Of a DNA stretch of 64,000 nt, positions 1 to 9,100 are shown piece after piece. The first letter of the stretch is position 1; every line of letters begins with the position of its first letter. A program made the translations under genes and the position numbers. The stretch is from assembly GCA_937895435.1 (NCBI GenBank), contig CALAXT010000042.1:1-64000 (forward strand), in the 5' to 3' direction. The notes beneath the pieces are model-generated. The model was not told the origin of the DNA, ran no database searches, and worked only from the letters and a program-made list of their open reading frames with translations. This DNA comes from an uncultured Paracoccaceae bacterium (GTDB lineage Bacteria > Pseudomonadota > Alphaproteobacteria > Rhodobacterales > Rhodobacteraceae).

Positions 1-498
1 CCGCATCTTGGCGATCAATGTATAAAGTGCGGCCTCGCCGGGCTGATCGAGCCCTTGGGTGGGTTCATCAAGCATCAGCACATCGGGCCGTGATAAAAAG
101 GCGCGTGCCAGCAACACGCGCTGAAATTGCCCCCCCGACAACGCTGCCATCTGCTGTCCCTCAGTTCCTGATACGCCGACGCGGGTCAGGGCCGCAGTGA
201 TGACATTGGTGGTATGGCGTTCGGGCAGCGACATAAATCGTGCCACCGTCAGGGGCAGCCCGGGGTCAATATGCAGCCGCTGTGGCACATAGCCAATCCG
301 CAGCCCCGCCACCTGCGTGACCCGGCCGCTGCTAGGGCGTGCGATGCCCAGCAAGGCGCGCAACAGGGTGGATTTGCCTGAGCCGTTTGGCCCGATGATG
401 GTGACAATTTCGCCCCGTTCAATCGTCAGATCGATATGCGACAGGATGGATTGGCCATTGCTGGAAAAGCTGAGATCTTTCGCCGAAAGCAGGGTCAT
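1..498 (-). CDS. znuC: Zinc ABC transporter ATP-binding protein ZnuC, 3' end cut by window edge
   Basis: This is the ATPase of the high-affinity ZnuABC zinc importer and acts on the cytoplasmic face of the inner membrane. Reading leftward from an ATG at 498 gives 166 uninterrupted residues before the window ends. Walker A (GPNGSGKST) lies at about residues 36-44, the ABC signature (LSGGQFQRV) at about 121, and Walker B (LMLDEP) at about 145. The ATG overlaps the zur stop codon (ATGA), so the two genes are probably translationally coupled. znuB would be expected to the left, outside the window. The assignment to zinc rather than manganese rests on the zur and znuA neighbours. The C-terminus is missing only because the window stops here. 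Confidence 0.9.
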   Translation of the reverse strand, partial: MTLLSAKDLSFSSNGQSILSHIDLTIERGEIVTIIGPNGSGKSTLLRALLGIARPSSGRVTQVAGLRIGYVPQRLHIDPGLPLTVARFMSLPERHTTNVITAALTRVGVSGTEGQQMAALSGGQFQRVLLARAFLSRPDVLMLDEPTQGLDQPGEAALYTLIAKMR

Positions 499-986
499 GC
501 TGTGATACCTGAGCCGGCTGTATGCTGGCATTTTGGGCAAAGACCAATCGCCTCAACGCTGGCAAACTCGACACGAAACCCGCATTCGGTGGCGGTCGCG
601 TTGATCGCATCCTGCAGGCGGGGTGCCGGAATTTCAGCAATTGAATGACAGGTCTGGCAAATGAGAAATGTTGGGGCATGGGCCTCGCCTGCATGGGCGC
701 AGGCGGCAAAGGCGTTCAAGCGGTTGATGCGATGCACCAGCCCCAGATCAACCAGAAATTCCAAGGCGCGATAGGCGACCGGGGGTTGCTTGCCAAAACC
801 ATCTGCGATCAGACGGTCCAGCACCTCATAGGCGCCCATGGCACGGTGATCCTCAAGCAAAATCTCCAGCGTGCGTTGGCGCACTGGGGTTAGGCGGACA
901 CCCTGTTTGGCGCACAGGCTGGCCGCCTGTGTCAGGGCGTGGGCACTGCATTGGCTGTGATTGTGTGGTTGAAAGGCGTTGGTCAT
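495..986 (-). CDS. zur: Fur-family zinc uptake regulator Zur
   Basis: This 163-residue protein has the size and layout of Fur/Zur repressors: an N-terminal winged helix (about residues 20-95) followed by a metal-binding dimerisation half. Two CxxC pairs are visible, CQTC at about residue 113 and CPKC at about residue 150, the structural zinc site typical of Zur. In this family zinc-loaded Zur represses zinc importer genes. The gene is divergent from znuA and overlaps znuC by four bases, and a palindrome typical of alphaproteobacterial Zur boxes lies in the gap to znuA, so autoregulation is likely. Fur or Mur is less likely because of the neighbours. Confidence 0.9.
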   Translation of the reverse strand: MTNAFQPHNHSQCSAHALTQAASLCAKQGVRLTPVRQRTLEILLEDHRAMGAYEVLDRLIADGFGKQPPVAYRALEFLVDLGLVHRINRLNAFAACAHAGEAHAPTFLICQTCHSIAEIPAPRLQDAINATATECGFRVEFASVEAIGLCPKCQHTAGSGITA

Positions 987-1001
987 TTCCGGCTCTTGAC
1001 T

Positions 1002-1016
1002 TGTTATGATATAACA
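1002..1016. promoter_or_regulatory. Putative Zur operator between zur and znuA
   Basis: The 15-bp element TGTTATGATATAACA has perfect arms TGTTAT and ATAACA around a three-base centre. It lies 15 bp upstream of the zur start and 41 bp upstream of the znuA start, in the divergent promoter. It resembles the AT-rich palindromes bound by Zur in alphaproteobacteria. A TTGAC hexamer directly to its left (996-1000) could be a -35 element for znuA. The role is inferred from symmetry and position. Confidence 0.75.
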
Positions 1017-1057
1017 TACGATACCAGGGGGGTCTTAGCAATGTGAAAGGTAACACC

Positions 1058-2035
1058 ATGCGGCTTTTCAAGGTGGGTGTTTTGGCAGCCGCCGTTTTGG
1101 GTGCCTGTTGTGCGGCGGCAGCCGCCAAAGTGCCACGGGTTGTGACCGATATGCCGGTGGTGCACGCTTTGGTGACGCAGGTGATGGGTGATTTGGGGCC
1201 GGTGGATTTGTTGTTGGACCGTGGCGGTGACGTCCATTCCTATCAGATGCGCCCATCTCAGGCGCAGGCTTTGGCGGCGGCTGATGTGGTTTTTTGGGTC
1301 GGTCCTGAACTGACGCCATGGCTGGTGCGGGTCCGGGAAACGCTTGCGCCGCAGGCGCTGTCAGTGCCGCTGCTAGAGGTGCCGGGGCTGGCACTGATCG
1401 CCGCTGATGAGGATCATGATCATGATCATGGGCACGATCACGATCACGATCACGATCACGCTCATGGTGCTGCGCACGATGATACCCCAAGTGATGTCCA
1501 GCCCGATGCGGCGGAAAGCCACGACCCGCATGCCTGGCTTGACCCACAGATTGCCCAGCAATGGCTGAAAGAAATCGCCCGTGTTCTGTCTGAGCGCGAC
1601 AGCGCCCATGCGGCCCAGTTTCACAAAAACGCCGATCTTGCGATGGCCCGGATTGCAACGCTGTCAGACAGGTTGCAGGCCCGTTTGGCCCCTGTAAAGG
1701 TGCTGCCGTTTTTGGTTTACCATGATGCCTATGGCTATTTCGCGCGGGCGTTTGATTTGCGGTTGATGGGGGCGTTGGCGCTGAGTGATGCACAAGCCCC
1801 CAGTGCTGAACGGCTGACGGCGTTGCGTGCCGATATGCAGTCAGATGGGGTGGTATGCCTGTTTCCTGAGGCCCAACATGATCCACAATTGGCGGTCAGC
1901 GTGATTGAGGGCACCACGGTGCGGGTGGGTGGCATGCTTGATCCCAGCGGATCAACACTTACACCGGGTGCGGGTCTTTATGAGATGATGATGCAGGCTT
2001 TGGCTGCGCAGCTGTTGGCCTGTTTGGCCCCCTGA
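1058..2035 (+). CDS. znuA: Zinc ABC transporter substrate-binding protein ZnuA
   Basis: This periplasmic zinc-binding protein of about 325 residues delivers Zn2+ to ZnuBC. The ATG at 1058 is preferred over the in-frame GTG at 1043 because AAAGG lies seven bases before it and the sequence then starts directly with a Sec-type signal peptide (MRLFKVGVLAAAVLG). Cluster A-1 features include the His-containing DVHSYQMRPSQ, HDPHAWLDP, and a YHDAYGYF segment; these carry the usual zinc ligands. A strongly His/Asp-rich loop at about residues 115-138 is a hallmark of zinc-specific members, thought to act as a zinc-collecting loop. Expression is probably controlled by Zur through the palindrome upstream. 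Confidence 0.93.
   Translation: MRLFKVGVLAAAVLGACCAAAAAKVPRVVTDMPVVHALVTQVMGDLGPVDLLLDRGGDVHSYQMRPSQAQALAAADVVFWVGPELTPWLVRVRETLAPQALSVPLLEVPGLALIAADEDHDHDHGHDHDHDHDHAHGAAHDDTPSDVQPDAAESHDPHAWLDPQIAQQWLKEIARVLSERDSAHAAQFHKNADLAMARIATLSDRLQARLAPVKVLPFLVYHDAYGYFARAFDLRLMGALALSDAQAPSAERLTALRADMQSDGVVCLFPEAQHDPQLAVSVIEGTTVRVGGMLDPSGSTLTPGAGLYEMMMQALAAQLLACLAP
1412..1466 (+). repeat. His/Asp-coding hexamer repeat inside znuA
   Basis: Tandem GATCAT and GATCAC hexamers encode the alternating Asp-His run of the ZnuA zinc loop. The low-complexity tract may vary in copy number by slippage, always in frame because the unit is six bases. Confidence 0.8.
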
Positions 2036-2059
2036 CCCTTTTGAATTGATGGTGCGGCG

Positions 2060-4042
2060 CTACAGCGTAAGCGCCAGTTTGCGGCCTTCGTGAAAGGCAT
2101 AGGCTGCAAGCCGTGGGGCGATGCAGTCGCCGATCCTGTGGGTTTCTTTACCTGAAATGGTTTGCGAAAACGGATCAAAGGCCATGTTCGTGGTTGCCAT
2201 GACCAGTGCTGAGGCTGGCAGGGTTTCTTCGGCCCCGGTCAGAAAACTGCGCACAGTCACGCCATTGCCATGCCAGCGTGTGATGCAATGTTCGGTGATC
2301 ATGCGCGTGCCTGCGCGGGCCAGACGTTGGCGCAATGGCATATCGGCCGAGGTGCGGGTGATTTCTTTACCAACATAGGCGTCTGGTGTGACCACTATCA
2401 CCGATTTTCCCTGTTCGGCCAGATGCCATGCGGTGCCCGCGCCGCGCCAATTGCCGCCCTCATCATAGACAACAATCACATCGCCCATCCGGGCTTCGCG
2501 GCGCATCACCTCTTCGGGGGACCAAACACCACCCAATTCCATCCCCGGCAAGCTGGGTTCTGAGGGCAGCCAACGCTGGCGTCTTGAGGGGTCGGGCAAT
2601 GACCCTGTCGCCAGCACGACAACCTCGGCTGAGAGGGATGTGATATCTGTTTCTTCCAGAAAACTGTGCAGATGCACCTCTACGCCCAGTCTTGAAAATT
2701 CTCGTTCATACCAGCCCATCAGATCAAGGATCTGGCCGCGGCGCGGTTGCAAGCCGGCCAGCCGGAATTGCCCACCGATATCGCCGCTTGCCTCGTAAAG
2801 GGTGACGCTGTGGCCCCGTTCAGCCGCAACGCGCGCGGCCTCTAACCCGGCCGGGCCCGCACCGACCACCAACACGGTGCGGGGTGTGGGCGTCTGTGTA
2901 AAGCGATCGCCGCCCCACTCAAACTCGCGCCCGACCGATGGGTTCACCAAACAAGAAATCCAGTAATCGCGCGACCGCCGCCCCCAGCACATTTGGTTGC
3001 ATGAAATACAACCGCGTATTTGATCGGCGCGCCCGGTGTGGGCTTTGTTGGCCAAATGGGGGTCGGCAATTTGGCCGCGCACGATCGACACCAGATCGGC
3101 CTGACCCGACGCAATCACGGTCTCGGCATTTTCAGGGGTGCGGATATGTGCCTCTGAGGTGATAACGGCGTGTTTTACGACCCCCTTCAAAATCTCGGCC
3201 ACTGGCGCTGTAAGCTTTTCAGGAAAGAGAAAAGTGGGCATCAGCCGCTCAAAATCCAGATAGCCACCATGCCCGCAGGTGACATAATCGACATGCCCTG
3301 TGGCATCATGCAGTGCTACGATTTCGGCCAAGCTTTCCACTGACAGCAGGATGTCCTGACTGTCAGATGTGCTGACTGCCAGCCCGATGATGAAGCCCTC
3401 ACCGCAGGCGCGGCGGATGCGTTCAATGATGGTGCGCGACAGTCTGGTGCGGTTTTCAAGGCTGCCACCCCAGGCATCATCACGGGTATTTGACCAAGGT
3501 GTCCAGAATTGGTCAAGCAACGAATGATAGGCGGCCCAGACCTCAACCCCTTGGAATCCGGCAGCTTGGCAGCGCAACGCGGCTGCTACATGCGCCTCTA
3601 TGATTTCTTCAATTTCTGAGACACGCATGGCGTGGCTGCCATCGCTGTCATGATAACTTGGATGCCCCGAAGGCGACCAGTGTGGCGCAAAAGACAGATC
3701 AGAGTCACCATGCGCGCCAATGTGATAAAGCTGCTGTAAAATCACCGCACCCGCCTCTTTTATGGGTTCGGTGATTTTGCGAAAGGCCGGGATCACGCTG
3801 TCATCATTGGCGCGGAAATTACCGCGTGTCAAAACACCCGTGCGGTGAACGGGCACGGGTTCAGCCACAATCATCGCCGCACCACCCAACGCGCGTTCAA
3901 GCAGATAGGCCCCAAACTGCGCGCCGGGCAAACCGTCATCTGACATATTGGCGGTATGGGCGCCAAAAACGATGCGATTGCGCAGCGTTTGATCGCGCAG
4001 GCGCAGCGGTTGCATCAGACGTGGGTGAAGCTTGGGTGTCAT
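2060..4042 (-). CDS. FMN/FAD iron-sulfur oxidoreductase, trimethylamine dehydrogenase / dienoyl-CoA reductase type
   Basis: This 660-residue protein is an Old Yellow Enzyme fusion: an FMN TIM barrel (about 1-340), a [4Fe-4S] motif with cysteines at 345, 348, 352 and 364, and a C-terminal FAD/NAD(P) domain with GAGPAG at 394-399. The family includes trimethylamine and dimethylamine dehydrogenase, histamine dehydrogenase, N-methylproline demethylase and 2,4-dienoyl-CoA reductase. The C-x2-C-x3-C-x11-C spacing is that of the dienoyl-CoA reductase branch. The neighbours (an MttB-type methyltransferase upstream, Rieske and amine-oxidase genes nearby) favour demethylation of an N-methylated amine, but this is inference. 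It is the last gene of a minus-strand run and is separated from the FAH gene by 286 bases. Confidence 0.85.
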   Translation of the reverse strand: MTPKLHPRLMQPLRLRDQTLRNRIVFGAHTANMSDDGLPGAQFGAYLLERALGGAAMIVAEPVPVHRTGVLTRGNFRANDDSVIPAFRKITEPIKEAGAVILQQLYHIGAHGDSDLSFAPHWSPSGHPSYHDSDGSHAMRVSEIEEIIEAHVAAALRCQAAGFQGVEVWAAYHSLLDQFWTPWSNTRDDAWGGSLENRTRLSRTIIERIRRACGEGFIIGLAVSTSDSQDILLSVESLAEIVALHDATGHVDYVTCGHGGYLDFERLMPTFLFPEKLTAPVAEILKGVVKHAVITSEAHIRTPENAETVIASGQADLVSIVRGQIADPHLANKAHTGRADQIRGCISCNQMCWGRRSRDYWISCLVNPSVGREFEWGGDRFTQTPTPRTVLVVGAGPAGLEAARVAAERGHSVTLYEASGDIGGQFRLAGLQPRRGQILDLMGWYEREFSRLGVEVHLHSFLEETDITSLSAEVVVLATGSLPDPSRRQRWLPSEPSLPGMELGGVWSPEEVMRREARMGDVIVVYDEGGNWRGAGTAWHLAEQGKSVIVVTPDAYVGKEITRTSADMPLRQRLARAGTRMITEHCITRWHGNGVTVRSFLTGAEETLPASALVMATTNMAFDPFSQTISGKETHRIGDCIAPRLAAYAFHEGRKLALTL

Positions 4043-4291
4043 GCTGGGCCTCCTGTCTTGCGAAATGTTAGGGGGCCCAAGCGATCAAAGACAGACATGC
4101 GCACGACATTCTGGGGGACAAAATGTCGTAATCGGATGGATGTGAGCTGGATTGTGGCGGGGGTTGCTGCACATTGGGCGTGCCATCACGGGGGCAGGTA
4201 TCTGGACAAAAATGCTTAAAACCCGACGGTGATGTCAGGTTCAGATCTGTTTGGCGTGGCGCACGCTGCAGATTTGCAACGCTTTCATTTC

Positions 4292-4336
4292 TGACCCATT
4301 AAACGCTGACCCATTGGCCACGGACCCATTAGTCAC
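4292..4336. repeat. Three 15-bp tandem repeats around GACCCATT
   Basis: Three consecutive 15-base units share the core GACCCATT (4292-4306, 4307-4321, 4322-4336) and diverge in the other seven bases. The last unit runs into the stop codon of the FAH-family gene. The rest of the 4043-4328 gap holds no gene that I can support; no clear promoter or terminator was recognised there. Confidence 0.7.
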
Positions 4337-5174
4337 CGACCGGATTGCGCAGGGTGCCGATACCGCTGACAAAAACCTCAACCACATCACCTTGGCGCAA
4401 GAACCGCGGCGGGGTGCGCGACCCTCCGGTACCATCAGGTGAGCCGGTCGCGATGATATCACCAGGCGAAAGTGGCATCAGATGCGATATGTAAGAGATG
4501 ATTTCGGCCACCGAAAAGATCATCTGATCTGCGGTGGTGTCTTGCATCAGCACGCCATTCAGGCGCGTTTGCAAGATCATCGTGGCAGGGTTGGCAATGT
4601 CATCAGCGGTGGTAATCCAAGGGCCCCAACTGCCTGAGCCTGCGAAATTCTTGCCCGCGTGGATGGAATGTTTTTGCCAGCCACGCACCGAGCCTTCATT
4701 CATCACTGAATAGCCCATAACATGGTCCATGGCATCGGTTTGGGCAATATGGCGCCCCCCTTTGCCGATGACGACGACAATCTCGCCTTCGTAATCAAAT
4801 GTCTCGGCCGCTTCGCCGTGTGGGATTTCCAGCGGGGCGCCGTGGCCCAGCAGCGTTTCGGCATGGCGGGCAAACAGCACGACATTGCCGGGCAGGGGGG
4901 GGGCTACGCCCGCCACGGGATAGGGTTTGTGGTAATTCAGACCTGCACATAAAATCTTGCCCGCATCGGGCAGAGGCGGCAGCAGATCAACACTGTCCAA
5001 CGCCAGCGCATTCCCATGACAAGAGGCCGCCATCGCGCTCAGATCTTGGGCCGCAATCACCGACCGCAAATTTGGATAGCGTGCTGCATAATCGCCCGAA
5101 ACCCGATGCACCCCCGCGTCGGATAGGGTGCCATAGCTGGCTGAGCCGTTTTGCACAAAAGAAACCAGACGCAT
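4329..5174 (-). CDS. Fumarylacetoacetate hydrolase (FAH) family protein
   Basis: The protein has 281 residues, the usual size for single-domain FAH-family enzymes. A short N-terminal region is followed by the catalytic core from about residue 75 (LCAGLNYHKP), with metal-binding acidic residues in the FDYEGEIVVVIGKGGR and AETFDYEGE segments and the C-terminal TGSPDGTGGSRTPPRFL motif. The family hydrolyses or decarboxylates acylpyruvate-type and catechol meta-cleavage products, or acts as oxaloacetate decarboxylase; the substrate here is unknown. It follows the ketopantoate-reductase-like gene by six bases, so both are in one transcript with the oxidoreductase and methyltransferase upstream. 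Confidence 0.85.
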   Translation of the reverse strand: MRLVSFVQNGSASYGTLSDAGVHRVSGDYAARYPNLRSVIAAQDLSAMAASCHGNALALDSVDLLPPLPDAGKILCAGLNYHKPYPVAGVAPPLPGNVVLFARHAETLLGHGAPLEIPHGEAAETFDYEGEIVVVIGKGGRHIAQTDAMDHVMGYSVMNEGSVRGWQKHSIHAGKNFAGSGSWGPWITTADDIANPATMILQTRLNGVLMQDTTADQMIFSVAEIISYISHLMPLSPGDIIATGSPDGTGGSRTPPRFLRQGDVVEVFVSGIGTLRNPVGD

Positions 5175-5180
5175 GGCAGC

Positions 5181-6113
5181 TTATCCTTGGGTAAATCGTG
5201 CCTCTTGTGCGCGCACAAGAGCCGAGATTGTTTCGTTATAGGGTGCGGCCAAGCCATGGCGCGCGGCAACCACGGGCACCATGCCATTGATTGCATCAAT
5301 TTCCGAGGGTCTGCGGGCCTGATGATCTTGGCGCATCGATGGGCTGGCCAGCGGCATCATCCCCACAAAGGCGTCGAGATAGGCCACAGGGTCATCAAAG
5401 GAAAAGGCAATGCCCTCGGCCCGGCCTGCCGCATAGGCCTCATGCAAGCATCCCAGCGCGATGGTGCGGCGGTCATCTGTTGCCATCAATTCGCCGACAG
5501 CGCAGTCAAACAAAGTGCAAGGTCCGCTGAGTGCGACGTTGCACAGAAATTTTTCCCAGATCAGCTGATGAATATCGGCAAACGCACGGGCGTTGAAACC
5601 AGCACTTTGCCACAGCGCTTCCAGTTTTTGCAAACGTTGCGACAAGCCACCGACCATTTCGCCCAGCCGGATCAGCTTCATCGCGGAATGATGCGCGTGT
5701 CCGGGCCCGCGCATAGATGCGCCAAAACCATCGGCCACGCCCAGCAGGACGTTCTGCGTGGGCATGTGTTGGGCAATGCGCTCACCGGCTCCCAGCCCAT
5801 TTTGAATGGTCAAAACCAAAGAGGTGGGCTTCATCACCGCCGCAATCTGTGCGGCTGCAGCCCCGACGCCTGCGCCTTTGGTGGCGATGACATAAAGATC
5901 ACATGCCCCCGCCTGTGCCACATCGGATACGGCTTTTAGGTTGTGCACCCGACGATCGGCACCATTTGGCCCTTCAAGACGCAAACCATCGGCATTGATT
6001 GCATCGATATGCGCGCGCCATGTGTCGATCGCCCAGATCTCGTGCCCGGCTTGGGCAAAATGCGCCGCATAAACCGACCCCATGGCCCCGGCGCCCACGA
6101 TGGCAATTTTCAT
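5181..6113 (-). CDS. 2-dehydropantoate 2-reductase family protein
   Basis: This 310-residue protein has the PanE/ApbA layout: an N-terminal Rossmann domain with GAGAMG at residues 7-12 and a helical C-terminal domain containing the catalytic-lysine region (LIWEKFLCN, about residue 195) and the SMRQDH...SEIDAINGMV substrate region. Classical members reduce 2-dehydropantoate to pantoate with NADPH. A location inside a catabolic operon, not beside panB/panC, suggests reduction of another 2-oxo acid, so no gene symbol is given. Its start overlaps the stop of the preceding oxidoreductase gene (ATGA), a sign of translational coupling. Confidence 0.85.
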   Translation of the reverse strand: MKIAIVGAGAMGSVYAAHFAQAGHEIWAIDTWRAHIDAINADGLRLEGPNGADRRVHNLKAVSDVAQAGACDLYVIATKGAGVGAAAAQIAAVMKPTSLVLTIQNGLGAGERIAQHMPTQNVLLGVADGFGASMRGPGHAHHSAMKLIRLGEMVGGLSQRLQKLEALWQSAGFNARAFADIHQLIWEKFLCNVALSGPCTLFDCAVGELMATDDRRTIALGCLHEAYAAGRAEGIAFSFDDPVAYLDAFVGMMPLASPSMRQDHQARRPSEIDAINGMVPVVAARHGLAAPYNETISALVRAQEARFTQG

Positions 6114-9100
6114 GCGATGCTCTCCTGTGGTTGTAGCGTTTGTGGATCAATGGGTCTGCGTTCGTTCAGCTGTGCCAAAATGGCGCGTTGGCGTTTGGTA
6201 GCGGTCGCAATTGCAGCCTCTTTCACCGGACCAAAGCCGCGGATTTGTTCGGGCAGTTGGGCAAGTTCCAATACCAGATCATAGCGCACATGGCCCAAAT
6301 CTTGGCAAAGCTGCCCCATCAGCGTGCTATAGGCACCCGGCAAAGCACGTTCAAGCCGCCGCTCAGCGCTATACCCAAACGGGTCGGCCCAACTGCCACG
6401 CAGGCCACGGCACTTGGCCAGCAGCCGTAAGGCGGGCCAAATCCACGGGCCAAAGCTGCGCTTTTTTGGCCGACCGGTCGCAGGATCGATGGGCGAGAGG
6501 CCCGGGGGGGCCAGATGTGCCCGCAGGGTCAACCGGCCCTCAAACTGTGTGGCAAGGGCTGCGCGAAACGCGGGGGCGCTGTAGAGCCGTGCCACCTCAT
6601 ATTCATCCTTGTAGGCCATCAATTTGTAAAGATTTCGCGCGAACGCCAACGCCAGCGGTTGCCCTGCGCGGTGATCGCATGCGGCAATCTGGGTGACTTG
6701 CTGGCGATACTGCGCGGCAAGACCTGCGTTTTGATACTGTGTCAACCGTTCTGCCCGATCGGCCAATACCCCATCAAGGCTTGCCACAGTGGCCACTTTC
6801 TCAGCATTGGTGCCAAAGGCGTGGTTGCGCACGCGCACAGGGTCGTGGCCATAGGCGCGGCCCCAATCAAAAGCCCCCAGATTTTGTGTGACAGCCACAT
6901 TGTTTAGCACAATCGCCTGCCGGATCGCCGCCGCAGACAATGGGATAAGCCCAAGCTGATAGGCCAGCCCCAAAAGAAAAGGATTGGCCGCGATCGTATC
7001 GCCAAAAAGTGCCAGTGCCACCCGTGTTGCATCAACCAAATGTGCCTGATTTGGCGGCACAGCCGTGCGCAGGCGCTGGGCAATACTGTTAGAGGGCAGC
7101 TGAAAATCTGCATCGCGGACAAAGGCACCTGTCATCACTTCATGGGTGTTGGCGACAACATGCGCGGTCTCTGACAACAACGATAACATTGTGGCACCGG
7201 CGCTGACCACGCCATCGCACCCCAGCAAAAGATCAGCCCCACCCGGGGCAATCCGCAGGGCTGAAATATCATTGGGGTGGGCGGCCAGCCGGATATGGGT
7301 TGTGACCGCCCCCCCCTTTTGCGCCAGCCCCGCCATGTCTATCAGCCCACATCCTTTGCCCTCAAGATGTGCGGCCATACCCAACAGCGCCCCAATCGTC
7401 ACAACGCCAGTTCCGCCCACCCCTGTCAGCAAAATTCCCACGGGTCGGTCCAATGTGATTTTTGCCTGCGGCTCTGGCAGGGCGCCCGGGCCGCCAGCCA
7501 CGGGGCTGGGTCTGTGCAGGCGCCCCCCCTCAACCGTGACAAAGCTGGGGCAAAACCCTTTGAGACAAGACAGATCTGTGTTGCAGGCTGATTGATCAAT
7601 CTGACGCTTGCGGCCCAGTTCAGTGTCCAGCGGCACAATTGCGACACAGTTCGACTGCACACCACAATCACCGCAACCCTCACAAACAGCGGCATTTATA
7701 AAGGCGCGTGCAGGTGGATCTGGCAGTTTTGCACGTTTGCGTCGGCGGCGCTTTTCGGTGGCGCAGGTCTGTTCATAAATCAGCACCGTAACGCCGGGAA
7801 TTTCGGCCAATTTTGTTTGAACCGATTGCAGATCAGCACGATCAGACACGGTGACACCGTTTGGAAAGCCCACCCCCCGCAGCGCCTTGGGATTGTCAGA
7901 CACCACCGTCAGCCGCACCACACCGGCGGCCAGAACCTCGGCTGCGATTTGGGTTGGGTGCAGCGCGCCCTCATGCGCTTGACCGCCCGTCATCGCAACC
8001 GCATCATTATAAAGGATTTTATATGTGATATTCACCCCGGCCGCCACAGCGGCGCGGATCGCCATCAGACCTGAGTGGTTATAGGTGCCGTCGCCCAGAT
8101 TTTGAAATACATGGCGGCGGGTTGAAAATGGGGCCTCGCCGATCCAATTTGCGCCCTCACCCCCCATATGGGTGTGGCCTTCTGTTGCGCGGCCCATGAA
8201 TTGCGACATCCAATGACAGCCAATGCCGGCATAGCCACGTGCGCCCTGTGGCAACACTGTTGAGCTGTTATGTGGGCACCCTGCGCAGAAATAGGGTGCG
8301 CGCGCCACGCCCAGCGGCGTTGCGACACGCGTGCGCAATGCCGACAGGCGTGCGAGTGCCTGCTCTAACCCTGCGTCCCGAATGCCGCTGCGCTGCAAGA
8401 CCGCATGGCCAATCGTCTGTGCAATCAGGTTCTGATCCAGTGCGCCCTCTTCGACAAAAAGCCGTGCACCGGTTTCATCGCGTTTACCAATAACAGTGGG
8501 GGCGCCCTTGGTGCCGTAAAGAATTTCGCGCAGCTGCCCCTCTATCAGGCCCCGTTTTTCCTCGACCACGATCAACAGGTCCAACCCATCGGCAAAGTCG
8601 CGCAGGCCATCTGGCTCCAACGGCCAGACCATGCCCACCTTGTAAAGCGATAGACCAAAGCGTTTGGCCGCTGCCTGATCCATGCCCAAATCGTGCAAAG
8701 CTTGCAGCACATCCATATGGGATTTTCCGGTGCTTACGATGCCAATACGCGCTGGTCCCCCCCGACCTTGTGGCCAAATCACCCGGTCCAACCCATTGGC
8801 GCGGGCATAGGCGCGGGCGGCATCCAGTTTAAAGCGGTGCAGACGGCGTTCTTGATCGTGGCGGTCATCTTTGGGGCGGATGTTCAACCCACCGGCGGGC
8901 ATATCCAACAGATCTGGCAAAACGGGCAAGTGTTGGGCCAGTGCCAGCGGCAGATCAACCGATCCGCTGGATTCGACCGTGTCTTTGACACATTTCAACC
9001 CCACCCAAAGTCCCGAATATCGCGACAGTGCCCAACCATGCAGGCCAAATGTGACCAATTCAGCCAAATTGGCGGGGTTAAGCACTGGCATCATCGCATC

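Noticed and set aside
1043-1057. GTG at 1043 as the znuA start
   Set aside because: It would put four extra residues before the signal peptide; the ATG at 1058 has a well-placed AAAGG and is at the family start.
1412-1466. CRISPR-like or regulatory repeat array
   Set aside because: The hexamer repeats are coding and give the His/Asp zinc loop of ZnuA; no spacers are present.
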